From assembly GCF_000685315.1 (NCBI RefSeq), contig NZ_ARYM01000005.1, positions 1 to 64,000 of the forward strand: a DNA stretch of 64,000 nucleotides. Reading direction: 5' to 3'. The notes under the pieces are model-generated. The model was not told the DNA's origin, ran no database searches, and was given only the letters and a program-made list of their open reading frames with translations. Every line of letters starts with the position of its first letter. The stretch's first letter is position 1. Positions 32,133 through 40,776 of the stretch are shown here, in pieces. The position numbers and the translations under genes were made by a program. Origin of the DNA: Hyphomonas polymorpha PS728. Its GTDB lineage: Bacteria; Pseudomonadota; Alphaproteobacteria; Caulobacterales; Hyphomonadaceae.

Positions 32133-33275
32133 ATGGATATCCCACTCGACTATGCCACTTTGAAAGTCATCTGGTGGGCGCTCGTCGGCATCCTCCTGAT
32201 CGGCTACGCCCTGACCGACGGGTACGACCTGGGCGTCGCCACCCTGCTGCCCTTCGTCGGCAAGACGGATGCGGAACGCCGCCTCGTGATCAACTCCATC
32301 GGCCCGATGTGGGAAGGTCACCAGGTCTGGCTGATCACTGGCGGCGGCGCGCTCTTCGCCGCCTGGCCCTTTGTCTATGCGGTCAGCTTTTCGGGCTTTT
32401 ACCTGGCAATGTTTGTGGTGCTTGCCGCGCTCATCCTGCGTCCGGTCGGCTTCAAATACCGCTCCAAACGCGCCAGCAAGGAATGGCGGCGCAACTGGGA
32501 CTGGGCGCTCTTCATCGGCGGCTTCGTCCCGGCACTGATCTTCGGTGTTGCGCTCGGAAATGTCCTTCAGGGCGTCCCGTTCGACATCGACCGCACCATG
32601 CGCGCCACTTATGACGGCGGCCTCTTCGGCCTGCTCAACCCCTTCGCCCTGCTGGCAGGTCTCGCCTCGGTCGCCATGCTGGTGGTGCACGGCGCGTCCT
32701 GGCTGGTGGTGAAGCTCGAGCATGGCCCGGTGATGGACCGCGCGGTAAAATATGGCCGCATCGCCGCCCTCGCCGTCATTGTCTTCTATGCGCTCGCCGG
32801 CATCTGGCTGTGGCAGTCGGGCATGGGCTACCGTATCGTGTCGGATATCGATCCCCACGGCCAGGCAAACCCGCTGCGCAAGGAAGTCCTCGTTGAGGCA
32901 GGCGCTTGGATGGGCAATTACGGAAGGTATCCCTTCCTCATCCTCGCCCCGCTCGCGGGCTTTGGCGGCAGCCTGCTCGCCTTCTGGGCGCTGGGCCGGA
33001 AGTCGCCGCTGGCGATGGCGGGCTCGGGCCTTGCCGCAACCGGCATTATTGCCTCTGTCGGCGCCTCGATGTTCCCTTTCATCCTGCCCAGCAGCGTGAA
33101 TCCCACCGCCAGCCTCACCGTCTGGGACAGCTCCTCGAGCCATGTCACGCTGTTCATCATGCTGATCGCCACGGCGATCTTCCTGCCCATCGTGCTGGCT
33201 TACACGGCTTGGGTCTTCAAGGTGCTCTGGGGACGGCTGACCATCGAAGAAGCCACCAGCGAAGGCAAATACTGA
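32133..33275 (+). CDS. cydB: cytochrome bd ubiquinol oxidase subunit II
   Basis: The 380-residue partner of CydA. The N-terminus LKVIWWALVGILLIGYALTD with GYDLGVATLLPF is the family hallmark, followed by GPMWEGHQVWLITGGGALFAAWP and about eight membrane helices; VNPTASLTVWDSSSSHVTL is the typical late loop. GGGAGAAC is the ribosome-binding site; the gap to cydA is 12 bases. Confidence 0.95.
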   Translation: MDIPLDYATLKVIWWALVGILLIGYALTDGYDLGVATLLPFVGKTDAERRLVINSIGPMWEGHQVWLITGGGALFAAWPFVYAVSFSGFYLAMFVVLAALILRPVGFKYRSKRASKEWRRNWDWALFIGGFVPALIFGVALGNVLQGVPFDIDRTMRATYDGGLFGLLNPFALLAGLASVAMLVVHGASWLVVKLEHGPVMDRAVKYGRIAALAVIVFYALAGIWLWQSGMGYRIVSDIDPHGQANPLRKEVLVEAGAWMGNYGRYPFLILAPLAGFGGSLLAFWALGRKSPLAMAGSGLAATGIIASVGASMFPFILPSSVNPTASLTVWDSSSSHVTLFIMLIATAIFLPIVLAYTAWVFKVLWGRLTIEEATSEGKY

Positions 33276-33287
33276 GGAGTTTGAACA

Positions 33288-33410
33288 ATGTGGTATTTCA
33301 CCTGGATTCTCGGCCTCGGCTTCGCGCTGACCTTCGGCATCCTCAATGCGCTCTGGAACGAATTCTCCATGAGTGAGGCGGGCGAAAACGACCTGGAAAT
33401 CGACCGCTGA
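33288..33410 (+). CDS. cydX: cytochrome bd small subunit CydX (40 residues)
   Basis: A 40-residue single-helix protein reading MWYFTWILGLGFALTFGILN, then ALWNE and an acidic tail ending LEIDR. This is the CydX/YbgT pattern (WYFxWILGxxxA, then a Glu-containing turn). CydX stabilises heme in the bd oxidase. It starts 12 bases after cydB with TGAGGAG as ribosome-binding site. It is easily missed because of its length. Confidence 0.9.
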   Translation: MWYFTWILGLGFALTFGILNALWNEFSMSEAGENDLEIDR

Positions 33411-33527
33411 CAGAAATTTCCGCGGATAGGCGCCCTGCCTGTCCACGGGGCTTCTGCCTGCTTCCATCGGAACGGCAAATCAGGCCTCCTTATCCGCCTG
33501 CCTTCCGTAGCGGGCAGACTTTGCGGC

Positions 33528-34217
33528 ATGATCACCAGCCGCCCTTCCTCTGCGCCCCGGCGCCCCCGCCCACCCGGCAAGGCCGTGTGGGTCGCAGCGC
33601 GCATGGTGCTCCTTATGCTGATGGCAACGGCGGCCTGGGCGCGGCAGATGGCGCCGGGCAAAACCCGTAACGGCGTCCTGCGTTTTGCCGCCGCGCGCAC
33701 GCGCTGGCTGGAACATATCTTCCGCTGCCTGCTGATCGTGCTGCGCGCCCGCCCGGCGGCGGCCAAACCCGTCCCCTTTGTGGTAAGCCGCCCGCTAGCC
33801 CCCAGCGGCCGCACGCGCCGTCCGCGCCGCGCCTCAAAACAGCTTTCGCTCAGCCTCTGGAGCCTCGCCCGGGGCTTTGAGCAGGCCGGCAAGGCCGATC
33901 CCCTGCTGGAAGACTGGAAGGCACGCCAGGCTCGCGCGCGCCCTGCGGCGCGCCCCCTTCTGCCGCGTCCCGGCCCCGCCCTATGTCCGGCTGATCCCGC
34001 CGCCCTGCTCGAAGCGCGCCTCGCCGCGCTCAAGGCCGTGCTGGATGATCCTCACCCCCATGCCGCCCGTATGGCGGCCATTCTGAAGGCGGCCGGCCTC
34101 TGCGCGCGCCGCCTCAAGCCCGTCATCCCGAATGGCGAAATCTGGGCGTTCTTCAATCACACTTCTGCCCACGCGCCCGCCGCTCCGTCTTCGGGCCTGC
34201 GCGCGGATACATCCTGA
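33528..34217 (+). CDS. hypothetical basic protein
   Basis: A possible 229-residue protein rich in Arg, Ala and Pro. It has one hydrophobic segment near residues 20-38 (VWVAARMVLLMLMATAAWA), and the rest reads as soluble helices (LSLSLWSLARGFEQAGKADP; LEARLAALKAVLDDPHPHAA). No family recognised. It lies alone between cydX and the GntR gene, with a poor ribosome-binding site. A competing minus-strand frame covers the same bases but has a less protein-like composition. The flanking gaps 33411-33527 and 34218-34459 show nothing I can name. Confidence 0.5.
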   Translation: MITSRPSSAPRRPRPPGKAVWVAARMVLLMLMATAAWARQMAPGKTRNGVLRFAAARTRWLEHIFRCLLIVLRARPAAAKPVPFVVSRPLAPSGRTRRPRRASKQLSLSLWSLARGFEQAGKADPLLEDWKARQARARPAARPLLPRPGPALCPADPAALLEARLAALKAVLDDPHPHAARMAAILKAAGLCARRLKPVIPNGEIWAFFNHTSAHAPAAPSSGLRADTS

Positions 34218-34459
34218 CGCCGCTGCAGCAAATCCGCAGTCAGTTGCATTTGCCGGCCACGCCACTCGCGTGTTCCGGGCAAAGCTGCTGGCCGCAACGC
34301 CCTTCCACCTTCCCTTGCGCCACCTCCGGCTAAACTCACAGAGGAGTTGACTGGATTAACCATCGCAGCGAAAGGACACCGCCAGAACCAAGGGGCGCGC
34401 TGTCTCTGCCGGAAAGCCCGGCAAAAGAGGCTGCACGGGTTAGAAAGTCTGGACGGGGA

Positions 34460-35248
34460 ATGAACACCAAACAGTTAGCAAATGGCCCGGCGGAAACTCC
34501 GCAGGCCACTCAGCCGCAAGCGGTCCGGAAGCCGCGCGAAAAGGGCGCCCTGAAGGTTGCCCGCGAAATCGTCCGCCATATCCATGAGGAGCGTATCGCC
34601 GCTGGGCAGAAATACCTCTCGGAAGCCGAAGCGCTGGAGAAATACCGTGTCGCCCGCGGCACGCTGCGCGAAGCGCTCCGTTATCTTCAGATCCAGGGGG
34701 TTCTGGAAATCCGCACAGGCCCCAATGGCGGCCACTTTGTCGCCTTTCCTCATTGGGAAAGCCTCGCTTCCACGATGGCGCTGCTGCTGCAGTTTTCCGA
34801 TGCCACCATCGAGTCGTTGATCGAGGCCCGGATCGCCATCGAGCCCGGCATGGCCGCCCTCGCCGCTCAGCGCGCCACCCCGCAGGACATCGCAGAGATG
34901 AATGCCCTGCTCGATGAGCTCAGAGCCAATCTTGGTGACTATGATGCCTATTACGGGCTCTATCTGGAGTTCTGGGAGCAGATGACGCTTTCCGCCCGCA
35001 ACCCGTTGTTCCTGTTCCTGTTGCCCGCTTTGCGCCGCATCACCTGGACGGCCGGCATCCGCCCGAACGAAGCCCAGCGCGAAGCTGCGCTTGATGGCCT
35101 CTGCCTCATCCGGGATGCCATCGCAGCGGGCGATGAAGGGCTCGCCGCCAAAACCTTGCGCAGCCTGGAAAGGCTATACCTCACTACGATGCGCGCGGAA
35201 TATCCCCGCGAAATCGCACGGCCCATCCTCTGGCACGAGCATCGCTGA
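34460..35248 (+). CDS. GntR family (FCD-type) transcriptional regulator
   Basis: A 262-residue regulator. Winged HTH at about 30-100 (VAREIVRHIHEERIAAGQKY, LSEAEALEKYRVARGTLREA, LEIRTGPNGGHFV), then an all-helical FCD effector domain (LIEARIAIEPGMAALAAQRA, LRSLERLYLTTM). FCD regulators often sense organic acids. Its stop lies five bases from the end of the convergent D-lactate dehydrogenase gene, and it may control that gene (inference from proximity, as in lldR/pdhR-type pairs). GGGG precedes the ATG. Confidence 0.85.
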   Translation: MNTKQLANGPAETPQATQPQAVRKPREKGALKVAREIVRHIHEERIAAGQKYLSEAEALEKYRVARGTLREALRYLQIQGVLEIRTGPNGGHFVAFPHWESLASTMALLLQFSDATIESLIEARIAIEPGMAALAAQRATPQDIAEMNALLDELRANLGDYDAYYGLYLEFWEQMTLSARNPLFLFLLPALRRITWTAGIRPNEAQREAALDGLCLIRDAIAAGDEGLAAKTLRSLERLYLTTMRAEYPREIARPILWHEHR

Positions 35249-35253
35249 AGGCC

Positions 35254-36942
35254 TCAGCGCCAGTTCTTGAGCCGGGATGTCTTGCCGATGCCGGGATTGA
35301 GCGAGTTGGTGGGATCCAGGTCGCGGTAAAACTCTGCCAGCGCGGGTTTGGCTTCGTAGAGATGCCCCACATTATGCTCCGCCGGGCATTCGGCCCCGCG
35401 TGAGGTGTAATGGCGCAACATCCCGCGCTTGAAGACTTCGGCATCTGCGTCCTTCTTCAGGATGAAATCCTGATGGAACACATGGCAGAAATAATGTCCG
35501 TAAACGAGGGTGCGGTCCACCATCTCCCGAAGGTGGTCGGGCAATACATACCACCAAACCTTGTCGTTCCGGCGTAGCGCCACATCCAGCGCAACCAGTC
35601 CGCCAGCGGAGCTTCCACGCAGCAGGGCATAACGGATGGCCGCGCCCGCCGCCACGAAGCGGTGCAGGAAAACCTTCCGCCCCTCGCGCGGGCTGCATTC
35701 ATTCACCTCGCCCCTTTCTGCGGGTAGTCTGGCAGCCAGAAGCTCGCGGACGGCATCCGCCTGCTCCCCATCCACCCGGATCAGTAGATGATGCTCATAG
35801 CGCGCGCCCATCTGGCGAAACCGGTCCGGCAGATGCTGCGGCGCCAGCCGGCTCAGCCATTGCAGCGTCCGGTCGCTGACATGCAATCCGCCAAACCCCA
35901 TCCGCACCGCCAGCCCGTCCACCGCTGCCTTCAGCCGGAAAAGCATCGGCAAACGGTCAACGCCCAGCATCCGCACCGCCAGGAATGTATCCTTCCCATA
36001 GCGCTCTGCCATACGGAACACATCGCGGTGCATGTATTCTGCCGCAATCGGAACCAGCGCCGCATCCTTCAGCATCCGCCGGCGAATATCGCTCAACACC
36101 GTCGGATCGTCCGTCGCCAGATGGAATGCCCTGCAGTCCACCGGCTTGGGAAATGTATCCAGCCGCACGGCAAACACCACGACCCTGCCCGCGCTTCCGC
36201 TTACGCCCTTGAGGAAGCGCGGATCGGCGTTGTACCGCGCAGGGCTGGCAGCATCCACTTCGCGCACATGGTCCACATAAGCCTTTGCCGAACAGGCGCG
36301 CTCATGCATATCACTCAGCACACGCGCAAAATTTCCGCGCTCCAGATTCTCCAGCTGTTTCTCCGGGTCCCGGCCCAGTTCGATACCGAGTTCGTTTACC
36401 AGCCGCAGGTCGCCTGTCTCGTCAACCCGCGCATAGATTGCTGCCTCGGTATAGGCAGGCCCCCGCCGCACCAAAGCCCCGCCGGAACTGTTGCAAACTC
36501 CGCCCTGCACCGATGCGCCCAGGCAGGATGATCCGATCTCGGAATGTGGCTCCCGGTTAAGCGGTCTGAGTTCCCGCTCCAGTTCGAACAGCGTCGCGCC
36601 CGGAAGGCAGACAACCTGCGCCCCGGCATTGAGCATATGGATGCCCTTCAGCCGCATCGTGTTGATCACCACCACGCCGCGGTCATACACGCCGTCGGGC
36701 GTAGACCCGCCCGTCAGCCCTGTATTGGCGGCCTGCATGATGATGATCCGGCCTGCCCTTACGCAGGCCCGCGCTATGCGCCAGAGATCAACCAATGATC
36801 CGGGCAGCACGACCGCAACCGCCCGCCCCTCTCCATGCCGGTATCCCGTCACGAACCGCCGAATTCCCTGAGCGCCGGTATGCACATGCCCGGCACCAGC
36901 AATCGTCTTCAAATCTCGAATCAGGGCGGCATCTGAAATCAT
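35254..36942 (-). CDS. dld: quinone-dependent D-lactate dehydrogenase
   Basis: A 562-residue peripheral membrane flavoenzyme that oxidises D-lactate to pyruvate and passes electrons to quinone. The FAD-binding PCMH domain shows VVLPGSLVDLWRIARACVRA, MQAANTGLTGGSTPDGVYDR and LPGATLFELERELRPLNREP, with GASVQGGVCNSSGG. The C-terminal Dld-type domain with the membrane-binding basic region follows, ending in DLDPTNSLNPGIGKTS. Length and motifs match E. coli Dld rather than glycolate or L-lactate oxidases. It could feed the cytochrome bd oxidase encoded nearby. Confidence 0.9.
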   Translation of the reverse strand: MISDAALIRDLKTIAGAGHVHTGAQGIRRFVTGYRHGEGRAVAVVLPGSLVDLWRIARACVRAGRIIIMQAANTGLTGGSTPDGVYDRGVVVINTMRLKGIHMLNAGAQVVCLPGATLFELERELRPLNREPHSEIGSSCLGASVQGGVCNSSGGALVRRGPAYTEAAIYARVDETGDLRLVNELGIELGRDPEKQLENLERGNFARVLSDMHERACSAKAYVDHVREVDAASPARYNADPRFLKGVSGSAGRVVVFAVRLDTFPKPVDCRAFHLATDDPTVLSDIRRRMLKDAALVPIAAEYMHRDVFRMAERYGKDTFLAVRMLGVDRLPMLFRLKAAVDGLAVRMGFGGLHVSDRTLQWLSRLAPQHLPDRFRQMGARYEHHLLIRVDGEQADAVRELLAARLPAERGEVNECSPREGRKVFLHRFVAAGAAIRYALLRGSSAGGLVALDVALRRNDKVWWYVLPDHLREMVDRTLVYGHYFCHVFHQDFILKKDADAEVFKRGMLRHYTSRGAECPAEHNVGHLYEAKPALAEFYRDLDPTNSLNPGIGKTSRLKNWR

Positions 36943-37029
36943 GCCGATTTGTTATCATCAATAATTGTACAGGCATCCACGAGACTGCAAAACTGCCAGT
37001 GCAATGACGCCGGATCAGCAGAATTCCCC

Positions 37030-37066
37030 AGAAAAACAACAGGCACCCGCGATGTACGGGTGCCTG
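37030..37066 (-). terminator. Rho-independent terminator of the TonB receptor gene
   Basis: On the minus strand CAGGCACCCG (37066-37057), loop TACATCG, CGGGTGCCTG (37049-37040), then TTGTTTTTC. It lies 54 bases after the receptor stop. The rest of the gap up to dld shows nothing else. Confidence 0.85.
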
Positions 37067-37120
37067 CCGGGAATTCCGGAATGATGATGCTGAAGAAAGC
37101 GAAGCGCTTTTCCGCCCCCC

Positions 37121-39589
37121 TCAGAAGCTGAGATTGACGCTCACCCAGAAACTGCGGGCCTTGTCCTTGTTATTGTAGTCGTCCTCGGTCGAAAGGCTCC
37201 AGCTGCCATCGCCATTGTCGGTGAAGCTATACTGATACGAGGTGAAATCCTCATCCAGCAGATTGTTGACACGCCCACTCACCGTGACCCGATCATTAAG
37301 ACGATACTGCGCGCCCAGATTATAGACGACATAATCCTTGTAGTAGAGATGCTCGCCGGTAACGCTGCTGACGCCGCGATACCGTTTGGAGCGCAGCTCC
37401 GAGGAAAGCTGTGTACTGAACTTGTCGGTAACGCTCCAGTCCAGTGTGGCGTTGGCCATATGCTTGGCCGTGTTGGTCAGCGGTTGGCCGGCATTGGCGC
37501 CGCTTTTCTGCTCACTGTCGGTATAGGTGTAGTTGCCGCGTAGGCTCAGGCTGTCGAAGATCATGTACCGGCCGGCGATCTCCGCCCCTTCGATCACCAC
37601 CTTGTCGATGTTCACCGTCTTGCTGCTGTTGGCATAGCCGATATCGGCATAGTCGCCCGCGCTGACACAGCTGAGCGCAAGGCTGCCACCGCAGGGCTGG
37701 GAAGCGATCTTGTCCTCGAACTCATTGCGGAAGATCGTCGCGTTGAAATTGTGACCGCCAGAATGCTGCCAGTAGACAGCCAGTTCGGTGCTGGTGCTTG
37801 TTTCCGGCTTCAGGTCCGGGTTGCCAAACATCGGTGAAGTGCCCTGCCCGCCGAAGCCGACGACACCGGCATAAAGCTGGGTCGTTTTCGGCGTTTTGAA
37901 ACCCGTGCTCACACCGCCCTTCACCGTCAGGCTGGGGGAGACAGTGTAAACGCCGTAGAGGCGCGGGCTGACATGATCGCCGAACACCTCATGATCGTCA
38001 TAGCGCACGCCGCCCGTGATCGCGAAGGGAGCAATCGGGGTCCAGGTGTCCTCGACGAAGAGGGAATACATATTGTGCTCCTGAGCAGCGCCCGAGCGGC
38101 CCTCCTCAAGGCCGAACACGCCATCTGTCAGTTCACCCTGGATCACCTGGGTGCCAACGACGACGATATGCTCCCCGGCATACTGGAACGGCATGTCGAG
38201 CTTGGCATCAAACGTGTACTGCGAGCTTTCCAGCGTCCGTTTCGAGCGCGGCAGGTTGGCGAGAAGCGCCGTATATTGATCTGCCGTCAGATTAGCCTGC
38301 ATGAAAGCGAGTTTGGCTTCTTCAGACTGGTTGTTCCAGGCGTTGACATTGGCAAAGCCCGTGCCTGCGGTCGGGCAGAAACCATTGCCATTCACTGTGC
38401 CGCCGGCATTGGCGCAGGCCACGTTCCACAGGCCCTGCAGCGCCTGGCGCTCATCCACGCTGAAAGGCAGTGTACGGCCATTATTGTTCGTTTCGATATA
38501 GGCGAGCGAAACAAAGCTCTTGCCGAAACCCCAGCTGCCATTGTGCGTCAGAGCCCAGCTGTCGCGGGTAAACTCCTGCGTTTCGGAATAGCCTGCGCGC
38601 GGCTCAATCCGGCCGGTGCTGCCGATCCGGAGCATGGCGCCGTAATCATCCACAGTGCCGAGCGGGTATTCGAGAGCGCCCGAAGAAGTCACGGTGGGCG
38701 TGTTGTCATAGTCCTGCTTGGAGCCGTCAAAATCGAAGCTGAGGGTCTGGTTTTCAGCAATCAGCCAATCAAGCGTGAAGCCATAGCTGATATTGGTGTT
38801 GTCCACGGTCTTGCCGCCGCCGCCGAAACCGAGGGATCGGGTCTGCACCACTCCGGCGGGGTCGGTCACGGGTGCGTATTCCGGATTGGAGGCTTCCCGG
38901 TCATACCAGCTGCCCCGGCCGCTGAGGTTGAGCTTGCCAGGAACAAGCGGGCCAGAGACGAAAAGGTCGGCCGTCGTGTCATCGCCGAAATCGTCGTTCG
39001 ACTGAAAACTGCGCCCCACCGTGGCCGAGCCGCTCCAGCGATCGAGCGTTTTCTTGGTGATGATGTTGATCACCCCGCCGAGGGCATCAGACCCATAAAG
39101 CGTGGACGCCGGACCGCGGATCACTTCGATCCGCTCAATCGTGTCGAGAGGCGGGATATGGTTGAACTGGTTACCGCTAAAGCTGTTTGGATAGATATCG
39201 CCATGATTGTTCTGGCGTTTGCCGTCAATCAGGACCAGGGTGTAGTCAGATCCCATACCCCGCATACTGATGGTTTTCTGTCCGGTCTTGTCGGAGGTTT
39301 CGCCAACATCCACCCCTTCCAGATCGCGGACCGCGTCGATCAGCGTCATATAGGGACGTTCTTTGAGTTCCTCGTCGGTGACGATGCTGATGCTGGCCGG
39401 AGCGTCGACGAGCTTCTGTTCGAAACCGGTCGCGGTAACAACGATTTCATTGAGGCGCATCAGGCGTTCGGCGCCTGCATCATCTTCGCCGGCCGCAACT
39501 TCTGTTTGGGCAATGGCAGTCTGGCCAGAGAGAACGGCAGCGAGGATAGCGCCGCTGAGAACGGCTTTCCGGGCGAGATAGGATTTCAT
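37121..39589 (-). CDS. TonB-dependent outer-membrane receptor (iron-regulated)
   Basis: An 822-residue FepA/CirA-like receptor, starting at ATG 39589. It has a signal peptide (AVLSGAILAAVLSGQTAIAQ), a TonB box-like segment NEIVVTATG, a plug domain (DAPASISIVTDEEL, ISMRGMGSDYTLVLIDGKRQ, IERIEVIRGPASTLYGSDAL, GGVINIITKK) and a 22-strand barrel ending in the canonical terminal Phe (SFWVSVNLSF). Substrate is probably a ferric siderophore or heme; it cannot be fixed from sequence. Two Fur-like boxes lie upstream, and the neighbouring operon encodes a periplasmic flavin-linked redox set, so iron uptake is the likely role. Confidence 0.92.
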   Translation of the reverse strand: MKSYLARKAVLSGAILAAVLSGQTAIAQTEVAAGEDDAGAERLMRLNEIVVTATGFEQKLVDAPASISIVTDEELKERPYMTLIDAVRDLEGVDVGETSDKTGQKTISMRGMGSDYTLVLIDGKRQNNHGDIYPNSFSGNQFNHIPPLDTIERIEVIRGPASTLYGSDALGGVINIITKKTLDRWSGSATVGRSFQSNDDFGDDTTADLFVSGPLVPGKLNLSGRGSWYDREASNPEYAPVTDPAGVVQTRSLGFGGGGKTVDNTNISYGFTLDWLIAENQTLSFDFDGSKQDYDNTPTVTSSGALEYPLGTVDDYGAMLRIGSTGRIEPRAGYSETQEFTRDSWALTHNGSWGFGKSFVSLAYIETNNNGRTLPFSVDERQALQGLWNVACANAGGTVNGNGFCPTAGTGFANVNAWNNQSEEAKLAFMQANLTADQYTALLANLPRSKRTLESSQYTFDAKLDMPFQYAGEHIVVVGTQVIQGELTDGVFGLEEGRSGAAQEHNMYSLFVEDTWTPIAPFAITGGVRYDDHEVFGDHVSPRLYGVYTVSPSLTVKGGVSTGFKTPKTTQLYAGVVGFGGQGTSPMFGNPDLKPETSTSTELAVYWQHSGGHNFNATIFRNEFEDKIASQPCGGSLALSCVSAGDYADIGYANSSKTVNIDKVVIEGAEIAGRYMIFDSLSLRGNYTYTDSEQKSGANAGQPLTNTAKHMANATLDWSVTDKFSTQLSSELRSKRYRGVSSVTGEHLYYKDYVVYNLGAQYRLNDRVTVSGRVNNLLDEDFTSYQYSFTDNGDGSWSLSTEDDYNNKDKARSFWVSVNLSF

Positions 39590-39603
39590 GGCAGACCCCT
39601 GCA

Positions 39604-39622
39604 ATTGAGAATTAGTCTCAAT
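39604..39622. promoter_or_regulatory. proximal Fur-like palindrome
   Basis: ATTGAGA-ATTAG-TCTCAAT, a perfect 7-base inverted repeat 15 bases before the receptor start codon, resembling the TGAGA/TCTCA halves of Fur boxes. Confidence 0.6.
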
Positions 39623-39656
39623 CTCCCTATAGGGGCGGGCTGGAAGACTCAAGTTT

Positions 39657-39677
39657 AAATGACTATCATTCTCAAAT
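39657..39677. promoter_or_regulatory. distal Fur box
   Basis: On the minus strand GAGAATGATAGTCATTT matches most positions of the 19-bp Fur consensus GATAATGATAATCATTATC. It lies about 70 bases before the receptor start. Confidence 0.65.
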
Positions 39678-39801
39678 ATTAAGTCCTATTTTTTCAACGC
39701 ATTATGCTCATTTTTGGATAGTAGTGGATATTTGACCATTTTGACGCAGGTAGGCTGGCCCCGCAAAATTGCCTCCGGCCTTTGAAAGGCCCCTCGCCTC
39801 T

Positions 39802-40776
39802 TCAGTCTTGCCAATCCGCAAGACGGGCTGAAGCGCGCGCGGGAGCGTCGCGGTATTGAGCGAGAACGGCGAGCCCCAGACGGTCTGCCAAGACAAGGGC
39901 GGCCGCATCGCCCATGGCAAAGAGGGCCGTCGCCCAAGCATCCGCCAGAGCGCAGGTTTTGTCGATCACGGAGAGGCTGGCGAGGTCACCGAACCTGCAG
40001 GCTCGGGACACAGCGGGGACAATATGGGACAGCGTGTGACAATCCCGGACAATCTGCTGACGATAATCGCCAGACGTGGCCACGCCGTGGCTGACCAGGG
40101 CGAGCCGCCAGGGCGCCTCCCCCGGTGACGGGTTTTCCAGATCGACCCACCAGGGAGAGCGGTCCGGCTTGACGCCCCGGCCCACAAACTCACCGCCGAT
40201 CTCGACAAGGTATTGGGTGATGCCGAAACGCTCCAGCGTGGCGGCCATCTGGTCGACCGCATATCCTTTGGCGACGGCGTTGAGATCGAGCGTCACGCCG
40301 CCCGGCTGGTAAAGGCGGGCAGGCTCCGGCAAGAGCTGATCCCAGATGACGGGGCCATGCGCCCTGCCCTCTTCTCCGGCGCCGATGCCGGCGGGCCCAA
40401 AGCCCCGGCGCATCACTTCGCCGCCCAGGCAGGGATCGAGCGCGCCGCCGCTGGCCCGCGCGACGTCCAGCGCAATGGCCATGACTTCCGTAAACGGAGC
40501 ATCGATGGACAGGCTTTCACCGGGGGTGAGGCGATTGTAGCGGGAGATGAGAGAGAACGGCTCCCATGGGCTCATCGAAGCGATCATGCGGGCAAAGCCA
40601 GCCTCAAGCGCAGCCCTGACGGTTTCTTCCGGCAGGCCCGGCGCGGAGCACCAGCTGGCCGACCAGTTTGTGCCCATCGTCTGCCCCTGAAGGCGCAGGC
40701 CCATAAAAGCATCCGGCCGCGGCGTAATCTCGCCGCGGCCGAAATCGTCTGGGATCAGGAGGCGAACCTCACTCAA
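39802..40776 (-). CDS. apbE: FAD:protein FMN transferase, ApbE family
   Basis: A 324-residue flavin transferase that attaches FMN to Thr in extracytoplasmic redox proteins. Seen: GQTMGTNWSASWC at the start of the domain, FSLISRYNRL, LDLNAVAKGYAVDQMAATLE, VEIGGEFVGRG, the SHIVPAVSR segment (usually SHIxDP) and the metal-binding Asp in LADAWATALFAMG. No signal peptide is apparent, unlike many ApbE proteins. It overlaps the DUF4198 gene by four bases and closes a four-gene operon whose DUF2271 member has a likely FMN acceptor motif. Confidence 0.88.
   Translation of the reverse strand: MSEVRLLIPDDFGRGEITPRPDAFMGLRLQGQTMGTNWSASWCSAPGLPEETVRAALEAGFARMIASMSPWEPFSLISRYNRLTPGESLSIDAPFTEVMAIALDVARASGGALDPCLGGEVMRRGFGPAGIGAGEEGRAHGPVIWDQLLPEPARLYQPGGVTLDLNAVAKGYAVDQMAATLERFGITQYLVEIGGEFVGRGVKPDRSPWWVDLENPSPGEAPWRLALVSHGVATSGDYRQQIVRDCHTLSHIVPAVSRACRFGDLASLSVIDKTCALADAWATALFAMGDAAALVLADRLGLAVLAQYRDAPARASARLADWQD

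Noticed and set aside
30939-33467. 842-codon open frame antisense to cydA/cydB/cydX
   Set aside because: Low-complexity Gly/Glu/His/Asp-rich composition typical of the shadow of membrane-protein genes.
37973-39658. 561-codon open frame antisense to the TonB receptor
   Set aside because: The receptor on the minus strand is complete with plug and barrel motifs; the antisense frame has no recognisable feature.
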